A DNA stretch of 39,894 bases from Actinomycetota bacterium (GTDB lineage Bacteria; Actinomycetota; Actinomycetes; Nanopelagicales; Nanopelagicaceae): assembly GCA_009699375.1 (NCBI GenBank), contig WLOF01000006.1:1-39894 (forward strand), in the 5' to 3' direction. Made by a program: the position numbers and the translations under genes. Shown here piece by piece: positions 7,545-17,754 of this stretch (positions within the stretch are counted from its first letter, which is position 1; each line of letters starts with the position of its first letter). The notes under the pieces were generated by a model. It was given only the letters and a program-made list of their open reading frames with translations, did no database searches and was not told the origin of the DNA.

Positions 7545-10500
7545 TTCGTGCTCGCTTTCGTTGGCAAAATAGGAGTTGTTAAATTATGTATAGCCTCAGT
7601 TGCCCAAGGCAGAAGAGAAGTATCCCCTATAAGCGCCCCCGGTGTTGACGGTGACCATGTTTTGGCGCTGGGAAGGGCAACTAACACAGAATTTGTGGTC
7701 GATTTATATATGGAGCCCGGATAAACCCGGTTCAATTTGAGTTGGAGTGATTCAGATAACGACAATGGTCCAAGTCTTAAATATTTACCTTGTAAAACGA
7801 CCTCAGTGAGTTTGACCGATTTTGCAGTTGATCGAAGCCGTGCAACGCCCAATAAATTCTCTGCTTCTGCTGGGAGTTCACCAAATCTATCTACAAGCTC
7901 ATTGTGAATCTCTTCCACTGTTTCATCATTAGTGACATCTGCAAGTCGCCGATAAAGATCTAGACGCAACCGCTCACCGGGGACATATTCTGGAGCAAGG
8001 TGCGCATTTATTGGCAGTTCTACTTTACATTCGCGAATTTTCTCTTCACTCTCAATAATGCCACTCTTATAATCTTGAACAGCTTCACCGACCATGCGCA
8101 TATACAAATCAAAACCCACATCGGCTATGTGGCCTGACTGCTCACCTCCGAGAAGATTTCCAGCTCCCCGAATTTCTAAATCTTTAAGTGCAACTCTCAT
8201 GCCGGCACCGAGTTCAGTGTTAGCAGCAATTGTTGTTAACCGATCATGTGCCAGCTCGGTGAGAGGTTGATCTGCTGGATAAAGGAAATATGCATATGCG
8301 CGCTCCCTACCCCGTCCAACTCTTCCTCTGAGTTGATGTAACTGCGAAAGTCCAAACAAGTCTGCGCGTTCCACAATAAGTGTGTTGGCGTTTGCAATAT
8401 CCAATCCACTTTCAACAATGGTCGTACAAACTAGGACATCAAAGTCACGGTTCCAAAAGCCCAAAATGACATCTTCTAAAAGATGTTCTCCCATTTGGCC
8501 ATGTGCCACTCGAATTCGCGCCTCCGGAATAAGAGTCTGCAAATGTGACGCCACTCGATCTATTGATTCAACTCGATTGTGCACATAGAAAACTTGTCCA
8601 TCTCGTAACATTTCACGACGAATCGCAGCAATAATCTGTGCTTCTTCACTTGGGCCAACATAAGTCAAAATTGGGTGTCGTTCCTCAGGTGGGGTCGTTA
8701 TCGTCGACATCTCGCGGATACCGGTAACGGCCATTTCCAAGGTGCGCGGAATTGGTGTTGCCGACATTGCCAGAACATCAACTGTCGTTCTTAACTTTTT
8801 CAGGGATTCTTTCTGCTCTACACCGAAGCGTTGTTCTTCATCCACAATGACCAGTCCAAGATCTCTAAAATTTACATCCGCTGAAAGTAAGCGGTGGGTG
8901 CCAATAATCACATCAACACTTCCTGCACCGAGCTCACTAATAATTTCTTTGCTTTCCTTAGCTGAGTTGAAACGTGAAAGTCCTGCAACTTTGACCGGAA
9001 ATCCTGAATATCTTTCATTAAAAGTTGCCGAATGTTGTTGAACTAAAAGCGTTGTGGGAACCAATACTGCAACTTGCTTGCCATCCTGCACTGCCTTAAA
9101 AGCTGCGCGAATTGCAATCTCGGTTTTGCCGTAACCCACATCTCCACAAATAATACGATCCATAGGAAAAGGTTTTTCCATATCAGCTTTTACTTCGTTG
9201 ATAGTTGAAAGTTGGTCTGTCGTTTCAACATAGGAAAAAGCATCTTCCAGTTCTCTTTGCCATGGGGTATCAGGAGAGAATGCAAAACCGGGTGCACTTG
9301 TGCGAGCTGCATAAAGTCGAATTAGTTCACCAGCAATCTGTCGAACCGCTTTACGTGCTCGACCTTTTGCTTTCTGCCATTCACCACTTCCAATTCTATG
9401 AATTGTTGGCGATTCTCCCCCAACGTATTTACTTACTTGTTCAAGTGAATCTGTCGGTACAAAAATACGATCACCAGGTTGTCCTCGTTTGGCCGATGCA
9501 TACTCAATGACCAAATATTCTCGAGTGATTGATCCAGTCGTGCGATGAACCATCTCAATGTAACGACCAATTCCATGTTGCTCGTGCACAACATAATCAC
9601 CAGACTTGAGTTCCAAGGGATCGACAGCTTGTTTTCTCCGAGACGGCAATCGGTCTCCGTCTTTGCTACCACCTTTGCTACCCGAAAGATCGCGCTCAGT
9701 AATCAAAGCAAGTGAACAATCATTAACGACGAAACCATGACCGATATTGGACGTTGTGATTGTGAGAGTTCCTGAGGGTGGGGATGCAATCAAAGATGCA
9801 CTCATATTTACGGGTATGTCCGCACCACGAAATACTTCTGCATAACGTTGCGCTATACCCGCTCCCAGAGCAGAGAAAACAACTGCATATCGCTGTGCAA
9901 TTAAATCTGAAATTAAAGTAATAGCGCTCTCAGCATTGCCTCGCATTGGCTCAATGGGATTGCAATCTGCGAAGAATGTCTCTTCGTCCAAGTCATTTCC
10001 GAAAGGATTAAAATTCTGACATTGCAATTTGGTAGCGTGAATTTCGGCTTGAAGTTCGTCCCAAGCCAAATATGTTCCATCTCCATCATGCAGGGGTGAT
10101 TGAGCCCCTACTGCTGCATTTGACCATGAAGCAGCGAGAAATTCTTTGTTTGTAGAAAGTAAATCTGTTGCGCGTGATCGGATTCGCTCACTGTCCAAGA
10201 AGATAATTTCTGTGGATGGCAAAACCCTTTGAATAATGCTTTCTTGCGAATCGGTTAAGAGCGGAATAAGGGACTCCATTCCCTCTGTGACAATTCCTTG
10301 ACTAATTCTGTCGAGCACTTCTTTTGCACCAGGATATTTATCTATGAGTTTACTGGCTCTTTCACGAACTTCATCCGTCAACAAAAGTTCACGACAAGGA
10401 TAGATTGAAAGTTTTCCAGAAACTGCTTCGATACTTCTTTGATCAGAAACGTCAAAATAACTTAATTGCTCAATCTCATCCCCAAAGAAATCAACTCTCA

Positions 10501-11056
10501 CGGGATGTGCTGAAAGCGGTAGAAATATATCTACGATTCCACCTCTCACTGCAAAGTCACCTCGACGTTCGACTAAATCCGTACGTGTGTAAGACAAAGA
10601 CGAAAGGTGTTCCACTAATGCGGTAAGTGAAATCTCTTGACCCATCTCGATTTCGACAAGAGGAGTTTTAGCTAAATTTGAGATGAAGCAGTGAATCAAG
10701 CCACGCGCTGGAGTGACAATGATTGGATTTACAGCGCCGGGAGTGGTTCTAAATTTTTCAATTTCGTAAAGCGTTTGAATTCTCTTAGCTACCGTATCGC
10801 TGCGTGGGCTAAGCCTTTCATGTGGGAGTGTTTCCCACGCTGGAAATTCATAAACACAATCATGCAGAGTTCGAAGCTCATGTACTAAATCCTCAGCGCT
10901 TCGACTTGATGCTGTTACAACAATCAGTGGACGTTCTTTTGCTCTGAGTGCAATTGCGAAAGGATAAAAAGTTGATGGGGCCACCAGGGTTCGTGATGTC
11001 GAAATTCCCTCTGCGAGAAGGTCACTATGTGAGATTGTTGAAAGTAATCCGCGCAT
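7541..11056 (-). CDS. mfd: Transcription-repair coupling factor Mfd
   Basis: 1171 residues from ATG 11056. This start has a strong AGGAGG 6 nt upstream; an in-frame extension to 11137 has no such site. Mfd removes RNA polymerase stalled at DNA lesions and recruits UvrA. Visible parts: the UvrB-like N-terminus with FPAWETLPHERLSP and ERRGDFAVRGGIVDIF; the RNA-polymerase interaction region GDYVVHEQHGIGRY; Walker A GDVGYGKTE near residue 643; the DEEQ box in VDEEQRFGVEQKE near 739; SATPIPRTLEMA; and LHQLRGRVGR. The C-terminal TRCF domain with PGERLRLDLYRRLA is present. It heads an eight-gene minus-strand run. Confidence 0.97.
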   Translation of the reverse strand: MRGLLSTISHSDLLAEGISTSRTLVAPSTFYPFAIALRAKERPLIVVTASSRSAEDLVHELRTLHDCVYEFPAWETLPHERLSPRSDTVAKRIQTLYEIEKFRTTPGAVNPIIVTPARGLIHCFISNLAKTPLVEIEMGQEISLTALVEHLSSLSYTRTDLVERRGDFAVRGGIVDIFLPLSAHPVRVDFFGDEIEQLSYFDVSDQRSIEAVSGKLSIYPCRELLLTDEVRERASKLIDKYPGAKEVLDRISQGIVTEGMESLIPLLTDSQESIIQRVLPSTEIIFLDSERIRSRATDLLSTNKEFLAASWSNAAVGAQSPLHDGDGTYLAWDELQAEIHATKLQCQNFNPFGNDLDEETFFADCNPIEPMRGNAESAITLISDLIAQRYAVVFSALGAGIAQRYAEVFRGADIPVNMSASLIASPPSGTLTITTSNIGHGFVVNDCSLALITERDLSGSKGGSKDGDRLPSRRKQAVDPLELKSGDYVVHEQHGIGRYIEMVHRTTGSITREYLVIEYASAKRGQPGDRIFVPTDSLEQVSKYVGGESPTIHRIGSGEWQKAKGRARKAVRQIAGELIRLYAARTSAPGFAFSPDTPWQRELEDAFSYVETTDQLSTINEVKADMEKPFPMDRIICGDVGYGKTEIAIRAAFKAVQDGKQVAVLVPTTLLVQQHSATFNERYSGFPVKVAGLSRFNSAKESKEIISELGAGSVDVIIGTHRLLSADVNFRDLGLVIVDEEQRFGVEQKESLKKLRTTVDVLAMSATPIPRTLEMAVTGIREMSTITTPPEERHPILTYVGPSEEAQIIAAIRREMLRDGQVFYVHNRVESIDRVASHLQTLIPEARIRVAHGQMGEHLLEDVILGFWNRDFDVLVCTTIVESGLDIANANTLIVERADLFGLSQLHQLRGRVGRGRERAYAYFLYPADQPLTELAHDRLTTIAANTELGAGMRVALKDLEIRGAGNLLGGEQSGHIADVGFDLYMRMVGEAVQDYKSGIIESEEKIRECKVELPINAHLAPEYVPGERLRLDLYRRLADVTNDETVEEIHNELVDRFGELPAEAENLLGVARLRSTAKSVKLTEVVLQGKYLRLGPLSLSESLQLKLNRVYPGSIYKSTTNSVLVALPSAKTWSPSTPGALIGDTSLLPWATEAIHNLTTPILPTKASTK

Positions 11057-11182
11057 AAAGAGCCTCCTTTCAGATGCGATAACGACCCATGTCGAAATCT
11101 TGGGTAAATGCCAACTAGCACCCACTCCCAAAAACATGGGAGGGGCGCAAAGGTGAGTCTAGAGCAGAATGCCTGAGATGAT

Positions 11183-11188
11183 TAACCC
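11183..11188 (+). promoter_or_regulatory. Spacer and possible weak leaderless start before ppc
   Basis: No Shine-Dalgarno sequence precedes the ppc ATG. GATGAT at 11177-11182 keeps the A2 and T6 of a TANNNT box and lies 6 nt before the ATG, with taaccc (11183-11188) between. This resembles the leaderless layout elsewhere but is weak. The 132-bp gap 11057-11188 holds the divergent mfd and ppc promoters and nothing else I can identify. Confidence 0.25.
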
Positions 11189-13894
11189 ATGTCTGCTCAG
11201 AACGCACCACATGATGATGCTGAACTTCGTAGTGATGTACGTAAGTTAGGCGATCTCCTTGGTCAATCGCTGGTGCGACAAGAAGGTGTTGAGCTACTAG
11301 AACTCGTTGAAGCGGTTCGGGGTGCGGTGCGCGAAGGTGGCGGACAAGAACTCCTTGTTAACCTCAGTGTTGAGGAAGAAGTGCAACTCGTTCGAGCATT
11401 TAGTACATATTTTCATTTAGCAAACGTCGCAGAGCAAGTTCACCGATCAAGAATAATTGCTCAATCACGTGCACAAAATGGATCGTGGATTTCACAAACA
11501 GTCGAAAAAATTATTGAAGCACAGAAGAATCCATCGAAGGGTCATGAATTTTCTCAAGCAGACATTCAAAAATGGTTGAGTAATTTTATGTTTCGACCTG
11601 TATTCACTGCGCACCCAACGGAAGCTGCGCGCAGATCTTTACTTGGAAAACTTGGAAAAGTTGCAACATTGCTGGATCAACAAAACTCTGCGGAGCAAGA
11701 GCGACGATTAGAAGAAACTGTAGATTTAATCTGGCAAACCGATGAGCTCAGGTTGGGGCAACCCGAGCCCCTCGATGAGGCGATGAATGCTCTGTACTAC
11801 TTAGACGATCTCTTTCGCTCGACCGTGCCAGATGTACTCGATAACTTTGCCCGTGAAGTAAAAAGACTTGGTGTTGACCTGCCGCCTACAAGTCGCCCAC
11901 TCACATTTGGAACGTGGATAGGTGGGGATCGTGATGGAAATCCAAATGTGACAGCTGACGTCACTCGTGAAACGCTCGTATTACAAGTGGGTCATGCAAT
12001 TCGAGTGACGCTCGCGGCAATGGATGAAATTCGCCAATCACTTTCAATCTCCACGCGAATTGCTGGTGTTTCACAAGAACTTTTGAATTCACTTGCAATT
12101 GACTTAAAGGAAATTCCTGAAATAGAAGCACGATTTAAGAGAATCAACGCCGAAGAGCCTTACCGCTTAAAAGCTACTGCAATTGTGCATCGGCTCAATC
12201 TGACACGTGAACGCCATGCGAAAGCTGGACCACATCTCCCTCATCGTGATTACAAAGATAGCCACGAATTAATTGCTGACTTAACACTCATGAGAGATTC
12301 TTTACTCCAGCACAAAGGCGCACTCATTGCGACTGGACTACTTGAGCGCACAATTCGCACGGTATCTACATTTGGATTAACCCACGCGACCATGGATATT
12401 CGTGAGCACGCAAAAGCGCACCATGTTGTTCTGGCACAAATTTTAGGAAATGGCTACGAAGCACTCTCTCCTACACAACGATTCGAGGTTCTTTCTAAAG
12501 AATTAGGAAGTTTCGAACGTCATTCAATCAAGACACTTACTGCTTCGTCACAGAAGACTTTTGATACTTTCCTTGCAATAAGTGATTTGATAGAACGGTT
12601 TGGTCCTGAAGTAATTGATACTTACATCGTTTCCATGACAAAGGGTCCAGACGATTTATTAGCTGCGGTAGTGATAGCAAAAGAAGCAGGACTTATTGAT
12701 TTACAATCTAAAAAAGCAATGATCGGCTTTGCTCCCTTGCTTGAAACAGTTGCCGAATTACGGGCCGCAGATGTCATCCTCAACGCGCTTCTCAGCGAAC
12801 CTTCGTATCGTGAATTAGTAAGAATGCGTGGAGATATTCAAGAAGTGATGTTGGGTTATTCAGATTCGAATAAAGATGCAGGTATCGCAACAAGTCAATG
12901 GGAAATTCACAGAGCACAACGAAGACTTCGCGACACAGCTTTTAAGTACGGAGTGAAATTGCGTCTATTCCATGGTCGTGGTGGATCGGTGGGACGCGGT
13001 GGCGGACCAACGTATGACGCACTCATTGCACTTCCTTGGGGCTCTATCGATGGTCAGATTAAAATGACGGAGCAAGGAGAAGTCATCAGTGATAAGTATT
13101 CACTTCCTGCGCTTGCAAGAGAAAATGTTGAGCTCTCACTTGCGGCTGCACTTGAGGCAACCGTGCTTAATCGTGCTCCACGTCAATCATCCAAGGATTT
13201 AGCGCAGTGGGATGAATGCATGGATTTGATAAGTGAAAGTTCTTTCGCACGATACCGAGCTCTAGTCGACCATCCAGATTTACCTGCTTACTTTTATGCC
13301 TCCACTCCAGTCGAACAATTAGGTGAACTTTTTCTTGGGTCACGTCCTTCGATGCGGCCAGATGCTGAAATTGGGTTAGAAAGTTTACGAGCCATTCCTT
13401 GGGTATTTGGTTGGACTCAATCGAGGCAAATTGTTCCTGGTTGGTTTGGAGTAGGAAGTGGTCTTAAATCAGCCCGAGAAGCAGGCAAGGGTGATGTCTT
13501 ACAAAAAATGCTGAAGGAGTGGCATTTCTTCAGCACTTTTATTTCAAATGTTGAGATGACGGCTGCCAAAACTGATCTTGTTACTGCGGGTAAATATGTC
13601 TCAAAACTTGTTTCCCCAGAACTGCATCATTTCTTAGATGAAATTACCGAAGAATTTGAACTGACGAAGTCTGAGCTCTTACTTCTCACAGGCAAGAAAG
13701 AGCTCTTGGGAGATCAACCTATTTTGGCTAGAACACTTCAAGTGCGCGATGCATATTTGGCACCGCTACATCTATTGCAAGTGAATTTGTTAGGAAGAGT
13801 ACGAAATGGTGATAAGAGCGCAGATCCCCTACTGCGACGCGCATTATTGTTAACAATCAACGGCGTCGCAGCAGGGCTGCGTAATACAGGTTAA
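11189..13894 (+). CDS. ppc: Phosphoenolpyruvate carboxylase
   Basis: Full-length 901-residue PEPC, carboxylating PEP with bicarbonate to oxaloacetate to refill the TCA cycle. Motifs in order: [13 protein letters not shown] (catalytic His near residue 140), [32 protein letters not shown] (near 555), [15 protein letters not shown] (near 592, the catalytic Arg/Gly loop) and [15 protein letters not shown]. The C-terminus [14 protein letters not shown] is the conserved end, including the Asn-Thr-Gly tail that reaches the active site. It stands alone on the plus strand, and its stop shares the palindrome TTAA with the convergent trpB2 stop. No terminator is visible between them. Confidence 0.98.
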   Translation: MSAQNAPHDDAELRSDVRKLGDLLGQSLVRQEGVELLELVEAVRGAVREGGGQELLVNLSVEEEVQLVRAFSTYFHLANVAEQVHRSRIIAQSRAQNGSWISQTVEKIIEAQKNPSKGHEFSQADIQKWLSNFMFRPVFTAHPTEAARRSLLGKLGKVATLLDQQNSAEQERRLEETVDLIWQTDELRLGQPEPLDEAMNALYYLDDLFRSTVPDVLDNFAREVKRLGVDLPPTSRPLTFGTWIGGDRDGNPNVTADVTRETLVLQVGHAIRVTLAAMDEIRQSLSISTRIAGVSQELLNSLAIDLKEIPEIEARFKRINAEEPYRLKATAIVHRLNLTRERHAKAGPHLPHRDYKDSHELIADLTLMRDSLLQHKGALIATGLLERTIRTVSTFGLTHATMDIREHAKAHHVVLAQILGNGYEALSPTQRFEVLSKELGSFERHSIKTLTASSQKTFDTFLAISDLIERFGPEVIDTYIVSMTKGPDDLLAAVVIAKEAGLIDLQSKKAMIGFAPLLETVAELRAADVILNALLSEPSYRELVRMRGDIQEVMLGYSDSNKDAGIATSQWEIHRAQRRLRDTAFKYGVKLRLFHGRGGSVGRGGGPTYDALIALPWGSIDGQIKMTEQGEVISDKYSLPALARENVELSLAAALEATVLNRAPRQSSKDLAQWDECMDLISESSFARYRALVDHPDLPAYFYASTPVEQLGELFLGSRPSMRPDAEIGLESLRAIPWVFGWTQSRQIVPGWFGVGSGLKSAREAGKGDVLQKMLKEWHFFSTFISNVEMTAAKTDLVTAGKYVSKLVSPELHHFLDEITEEFELTKSELLLLTGKKELLGDQPILARTLQVRDAYLAPLHLLQVNLLGRVRNGDKSADPLLRRALLLTINGVAAGLRNTG

Positions 13895-15261
13895 GCCTTA
13901 ATAACTGGAACGGATGCTAACGCTTGATTAATTGATTCATCAGAAAGTTTGTGATCAATCATCGCTCCACCAAGGTAAGCGTCATATGCAGCAAGATCAA
14001 AGTGACCATGTCCGCAAAGAGCTGTAAGTAATACGCGCTCTTCGCCAGTCTCTTTGCACTCTTTAGCTTGACGAATAATTTCAGCAAGTGCGTGTGTTGG
14101 TTCTGGTGCTGGAACAATTCCCTCGGTCCGAGCGAATTGAACACCTGCAGCGAAGCAATCAAGTTGGCCAACAGCGACAGCATCCATGAGTCCCAATTCA
14201 TAAACATGTGAAATGAGTGGAGCCATGCCGTGGTAACGCAATCCACCTGCGTGAATTGGATCTGGTACAAAGTCATGACCCAATGTGTGCATCTTCATGA
14301 GCGGAGTCATACCTGCCGTGTCACCAAAGTCGTAGCGATATTCGCCACGTGTAAGTGATGGGCAAGATGCTGGTTCAGCACCACGAATTTTCGTCTTCTT
14401 ACCATTTGTAAGATTTTCACGAATAAATGGGAATGCAAGGCCAGCAAAGTTCGAACCGCCACCTGTGCAACCAACAATTACATCTGGGTAATCTCCAACT
14501 TTGGCAAATTGCTTCAACGCTTCTTCGCCAATAATTGTCTGATGTAGCAGCACATGGTTTAGAACGCTACCGAGCGCGTAGTTGATTGCTGGATCTTGCG
14601 CTGCAACTTCAACCGCTTCGCTGATCGCAATTCCTAACGAGCCAGTGTGGTTTGGATTCTTTGCCAGTTGATCGCGGCCTGCTTGAGTCAGATTTGAAGG
14701 CGAGCGATGTACTTTGGCGCCGAATAACTCCATCATCATCCGGCGATATGGCTTTTGATCAAAAGAAGCTCCTACTTGCCACACTTCTAATTCCATACCA
14801 AAAAGCGCGCAAGCAAATGAGAGCGCTGTGCCCCACTGTCCCGCACCGGTTTCAGTAGTGAGTTTCTTAATACCTGCTTGAGAGTTGTAATAGGCCTGAG
14901 GAACTGCAGTGTTTGGTTTGTGTGAACCTGCAGGACTTACACCTTCGTACTTGTAATAAATGCGTGCTGGTGTTCCTAACGCTTTTTCTAAATTGTGAGC
15001 GCGGAATAGAGGAGATGGTCGCCACAAGCGATAAATCTCTTGCACTGCTTCTGGAATATCAATATAACGTTCAGCGGTTACTTCTTGCTTGATAAGTTCC
15101 ATAGGAAATAGTGGTGCAAGCGCCTCAGGTCCAATTGGTTCGTGAGTTCCTGGATGTAGAGGTGGTGGCGGTGGAGATGGCAAGTCAGCAATTAAGTTGT
15201 ACCACTGCGTTGGCATCTCGGATTCGTCTAGAAGTATTTTGTGATCTTTGCGTGAAGTCAT
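13891..15261 (-). CDS. trpB: Tryptophan synthase beta chain, TrpB2 type
   Basis: 456 residues, longer than classical TrpB (about 400) and of the TrpB2 subgroup. The start has [20 protein letters not shown], then [12 protein letters not shown]. The PLP lysine is K115 in [20 protein letters not shown] and the phosphate-binding [13 protein letters not shown] follow. It joins indole and serine into tryptophan. TrpB2 proteins usually do not pair with TrpA and may salvage free indole or act on phosphoserine-like substrates. No trpA or other trp gene is adjacent here, in keeping with a stand-alone TrpB2. A TACACT box 7 nt before the ATG suggests its own leaderless promoter although it follows pth. 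Confidence 0.93.
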   Translation of the reverse strand: MTSRKDHKILLDESEMPTQWYNLIADLPSPPPPPLHPGTHEPIGPEALAPLFPMELIKQEVTAERYIDIPEAVQEIYRLWRPSPLFRAHNLEKALGTPARIYYKYEGVSPAGSHKPNTAVPQAYYNSQAGIKKLTTETGAGQWGTALSFACALFGMELEVWQVGASFDQKPYRRMMMELFGAKVHRSPSNLTQAGRDQLAKNPNHTGSLGIAISEAVEVAAQDPAINYALGSVLNHVLLHQTIIGEEALKQFAKVGDYPDVIVGCTGGGSNFAGLAFPFIRENLTNGKKTKIRGAEPASCPSLTRGEYRYDFGDTAGMTPLMKMHTLGHDFVPDPIHAGGLRYHGMAPLISHVYELGLMDAVAVGQLDCFAAGVQFARTEGIVPAPEPTHALAEIIRQAKECKETGEERVLLTALCGHGHFDLAAYDAYLGGAMIDHKLSDESINQALASVPVIKA

Positions 15262-15268
15262 GCGGGCG

Positions 15269-15274
15269 AGTGTA
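15269..15274 (-). promoter_or_regulatory. Probable -10 box for trpB2
   Basis: The minus strand reads TACACT, 7 nt, ATG, in the 43-bp gap after pth. No Shine-Dalgarno sequence is present, so leaderless initiation is likely. TATACA, offset by 2 nt, is an alternative register. Confidence 0.45.
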
Positions 15275-15304
15275 TAAGGCTAAATCCCAAACCGTCTAGA
15301 GAGA

Positions 15305-15880
15305 TTAGATATTAAAATCTTGCTGGGTTCGTTCCAACCCGAGAGAAATAAGGGACTCGACCGCGTCCGCACCCCGGCCAATAAATTCTTCTAGTGCTTT
15401 CTTTTCTGCGCTGGCGAAATTCTTCAGTACGAAATCTCCGGGATCTTGCGGGCCAATAGGTCGGCCTATCCCCATCCTGACTCGGAAATATTCTGCTGTC
15501 CCGAATGAGGACGTTAACGATTTCAATCCATTATGGCCGTTATCGCCGCCTGCAATTTTGGTGCGAATTGCTCCAAAGGGAATATCTAGCTCGTCGTGAA
15601 TCGCAATGATGTATTCGGGTTCAATTTTATAAAAAGCTGCGAGCGCTTTTACAGGGCCACCCGTTTCGTTCATATAGCTTTTTGATTTTCCTAAAATAAC
15701 TGACTCTGCATCGACACCAAGGCCGATTTTGAGCGCTGCAACTTCTGTACGAGATTTATGGGCGCTCCATTTAACTCTGTAACGGTTTGCCAATTCATCG
15801 ACCACCATGTGGCCAATGTTGTGGCGGGTAGATGAATACTCATCTCCGGGGTTACCTAATCCAACTACTAGCCAAACCAT
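15305..15880 (-). CDS. pth: Peptidyl-tRNA hydrolase
   Basis: 191 residues, the normal family length. It frees tRNA from peptidyl-tRNAs that drop off the ribosome. The catalytic His20 and substrate-contacting Asn10 and Asn21 are in GLGNPGDEYSSTRHNIGH. KSYMNETGGPV, HDELDIPFG (Asp paired with the catalytic His) and GGDNGHNGLKSL follow in the expected order. It lies 17 nt after rplY, the usual actinobacterial pairing. Confidence 0.97.
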   Translation of the reverse strand: MVWLVVGLGNPGDEYSSTRHNIGHMVVDELANRYRVKWSAHKSRTEVAALKIGLGVDAESVILGKSKSYMNETGGPVKALAAFYKIEPEYIIAIHDELDIPFGAIRTKIAGGDNGHNGLKSLTSSFGTAEYFRVRMGIGRPIGPQDPGDFVLKNFASAEKKALEEFIGRGADAVESLISLGLERTQQDFNI

Positions 15881-15897
15881 GGATTAAGAGTACTTGC

Positions 15898-16527
15898 TTA
15901 GTCCTTCTTTTCAGGAGTAGCAGTAGCGTCTGCTGCAGGTGCTTCGGCAGTTGCATCAGCAGCGGCCGGAGTAACTTCAACATCATCATGACTTGAGCGC
16001 ACAGAAAGATGCACAACCGTCATGCGAGGATCGCTCACGAGAGTTACACCTGCAGGCAGAACAACATTTTCTGCATAAAGTGAACTTCCGGCAACGAGTC
16101 CTGTTAAATCAAGGGTTAAGAAGTTTGGAATCGAAGTAGCTTCAGTTTCAACTTCAACAGTGTTGTTAACGTGCTCGAGAATACCTTCGCGGTCATAGTC
16201 ACCAGAAGTATGTACAGGGACTGCAACGATAACTTTTTCACCACGACGCACAATGACAAGATCCACATGCTCAAGCGTGCCCTTGATGGCATCACGAACA
16301 ATTGATTTTGGAAGAGTAAGTTCAGTCTTTCCGTCTACAACGATATCTAGAAGAACGTTTGATGTTTTTAACGCAGTACCTAGTTCTTTAGCAGGAAGTG
16401 AGATGTGCGCTGGCTTTTCTCCATGGCCATAAATTACAGCTGGAACCATTCCGTCGCGGCGTGCACGTCGTGCAGCGCCTTTACCAAATTCGGTACGGCT
16501 CACTGCATTGATGCTGATCTCGGCCAT
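15898..16527 (-). CDS. rplY: 50S ribosomal protein L25 / general stress protein Ctc
   Basis: 209 residues of the long TL5/CTC type. The N-terminal L25 domain (about 1-92; AVSRTEFGKGAARRARRDG, VPAVIYGHG) binds 5S rRNA. A C-terminal beta domain follows (about 95-180, with ILEHVNNTVEVETEA and GLVAGSSLYAENV). The tail is a low-complexity Ala/Thr/Asp stretch ending TATPEKKD. The start has GAGGAG 7 nt upstream. The unusual feature is the 246-bp upstream gap, which holds a multi-hairpin element and a terminator-like hairpin. Confidence 0.96.
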   Translation of the reverse strand: MAEISINAVSRTEFGKGAARRARRDGMVPAVIYGHGEKPAHISLPAKELGTALKTSNVLLDIVVDGKTELTLPKSIVRDAIKGTLEHVDLVIVRRGEKVIVAVPVHTSGDYDREGILEHVNNTVEVETEATSIPNFLTLDLTGLVAGSSLYAENVVLPAGVTLVSDPRMTVVHLSVRSSHDDVEVTPAAADATAEAPAADATATPEKKD

Positions 16528-16565
16528 TGTCTTACTCCTCTAGTGCTCTATGAGTACTGCTCTGT

Positions 16566-16609
16566 AAAAATTACTGAAAACTTCTCGGACCTAACACGGT
16601 AGTTTCAGT
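16566..16609 (-). terminator. Terminator-like hairpin upstream of rplY (terminator or attenuator)
   Basis: On the minus strand ACTGAAACT (16609-16601) can pair with AGTTTTCAGT (16582-16573) with one bulged base, around an 18-nt loop. AATTTTTAC follows (T run at 16566-16570). It lies about 40 nt before the rplY start, so it either ends read-through from prs or acts as an attenuator of rplY. Confidence 0.45.
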
Positions 16610-16614
16610 TTGAG

Positions 16615-16663
16615 AGCACATGCAATCTTGGTCTTACAAGAATGCCGTCGATTACGGTGTGCT
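16615..16663. ncRNA. Candidate three-way-junction RNA element upstream of rplY
   Basis: AGCACA (16615-16620) pairs with TGTGCT (16658-16663). Within it TCTTG (16626-16630) pairs with CAAGA (16637-16641), and CCGT (16645-16648) pairs with ACGG (16654-16657). Together they form a closed three-way junction of 49 nt. On the minus strand it would lie in the rplY leader, just before the terminator-like hairpin. It could be chance; no known riboswitch class is recognised. Confidence 0.3.
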
Positions 16664-16757
16664 TACCCTCGCCGGAACGTGGGCTGAGATTACCGAACCA
16701 AGAGTCCATCTAGCAAATTGAGCGATAGTTAGGTTCAGATGAATTGAGACCAGATCT

Positions 16758-16785
16758 GGGCTCAAACCAGGCTTTAACTGAGCCC
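16758..16785 (-). terminator. Hairpin at the prs stop codon, weak terminator candidate
   Basis: GGGCTCA and TGAGCCC form a perfect 7-bp stem on either side of the prs stop codon. No T run follows on the minus strand, so it may only mark or stabilise the 3' end of the glmU-prs transcript. Confidence 0.3.
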
Positions 16786-17754
16786 GTCAAAGAGGCTAGT
16801 GACTGAACCATCTTCAAATACTTCTTTGATGGCACGGGCGAGCAAAGGAGCAATCGGCAAAACGGTCAACCGATCAAAGCGCGATTCCTCTGGCACGGGC
16901 AAAGTATCGGTAATGACTACTTCGCTTACTTTTGAATTCTTTAGTCGTTCAATTGCTGGCCCTGAAAGGACTGCGTGTGTTGCTGCAACGATAACTTCGC
17001 GAGCGCCATCAGCGAAGAGAGCATCGACTGCTTTCGTGATAGTTCCCGCGGTATCAATCATGTCGTCAATAACCACGCATGTTTGACCTTCAACATCACC
17101 AACAACTTTTCCCGTAACGGATTCATTGGGAATACGTGGGTCGCGTGTTTTGTGAATGAACGCGATAGGACATCCGCCGAGCAAGTCACTCCAACGTTCT
17201 GCAACGCGGACACGGCCCGAATCAGGAGAGACAATAGTTAAGCGCGTGCGATCTACTTTGCTTCCCACATAATTTGCAAGCAGTGGCAACGCAAACAAGT
17301 GATCAACAGGGCCATCGAAGAAGCCCTGGATTTGCGAAGTGTGTAGATCAACGACCATCAAACGATCAGCGCCGGCAGCCTTAAATAAATCAGCCATCAG
17401 TCGCGCAGTGATTGGCTCACGTCCACGATGTTTCTTATCTTGTCTTGCATATCCATAAAAAGGTGCGACAACAGTGATGCGCTTTGCCGATGCCCTCTTG
17501 AGCGCATCAACCATAATCAACTGTTCCATGATGTGTTTGTTAACAGGATTGGCATGACTTTGAATTACAAATGCGTCACATCCGCGAACGCTTTCTTCAA
17601 AACGTACAAAAATTTCACCATTGGCAAAGTCGTATGCAGAGGTGGGAGTTATTGGAATACCAAGTTCAGAGGCAACTTGCTCAGCTAGCTCTGGAAAAGC
17701 GCGACCTGAAAATATTCTTAAACGCTTTTCGGAGGCGAGTCGAAGTTCGCTCAT
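16774..17754 (-). CDS. prs: Ribose-phosphate pyrophosphokinase (PRPP synthetase)
   Basis: 326 residues, standard class I length. It makes PRPP from ribose 5-phosphate and ATP for purine, pyrimidine, His, Trp and NAD synthesis; in many actinobacteria PRPP also feeds decaprenyl-phospho-arabinose. Motifs: FANGEIFVRFEESVRG, the ATP loop APFYGYARQDKKHRGREPI, VVDLHTSQIQGFF (the PRPP synthetase signature, metal His) and the PRPP-binding loop VVIDDMIDTAGT. It overlaps the 3' end of glmU by 4 nt, so the two are translationally coupled. Confidence 0.97.
   Translation of the reverse strand: MSELRLASEKRLRIFSGRAFPELAEQVASELGIPITPTSAYDFANGEIFVRFEESVRGCDAFVIQSHANPVNKHIMEQLIMVDALKRASAKRITVVAPFYGYARQDKKHRGREPITARLMADLFKAAGADRLMVVDLHTSQIQGFFDGPVDHLFALPLLANYVGSKVDRTRLTIVSPDSGRVRVAERWSDLLGGCPIAFIHKTRDPRIPNESVTGKVVGDVEGQTCVVIDDMIDTAGTITKAVDALFADGAREVIVAATHAVLSGPAIERLKNSKVSEVVITDTLPVPEESRFDRLTVLPIAPLLARAIKEVFEDGSVTSLFDGLS

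Noticed and set aside
11057-11137. 27-residue N-terminal extension of Mfd
   Set aside because: ATG 11056 has a strong AGGAGG at 6 nt and starts where the family starts.
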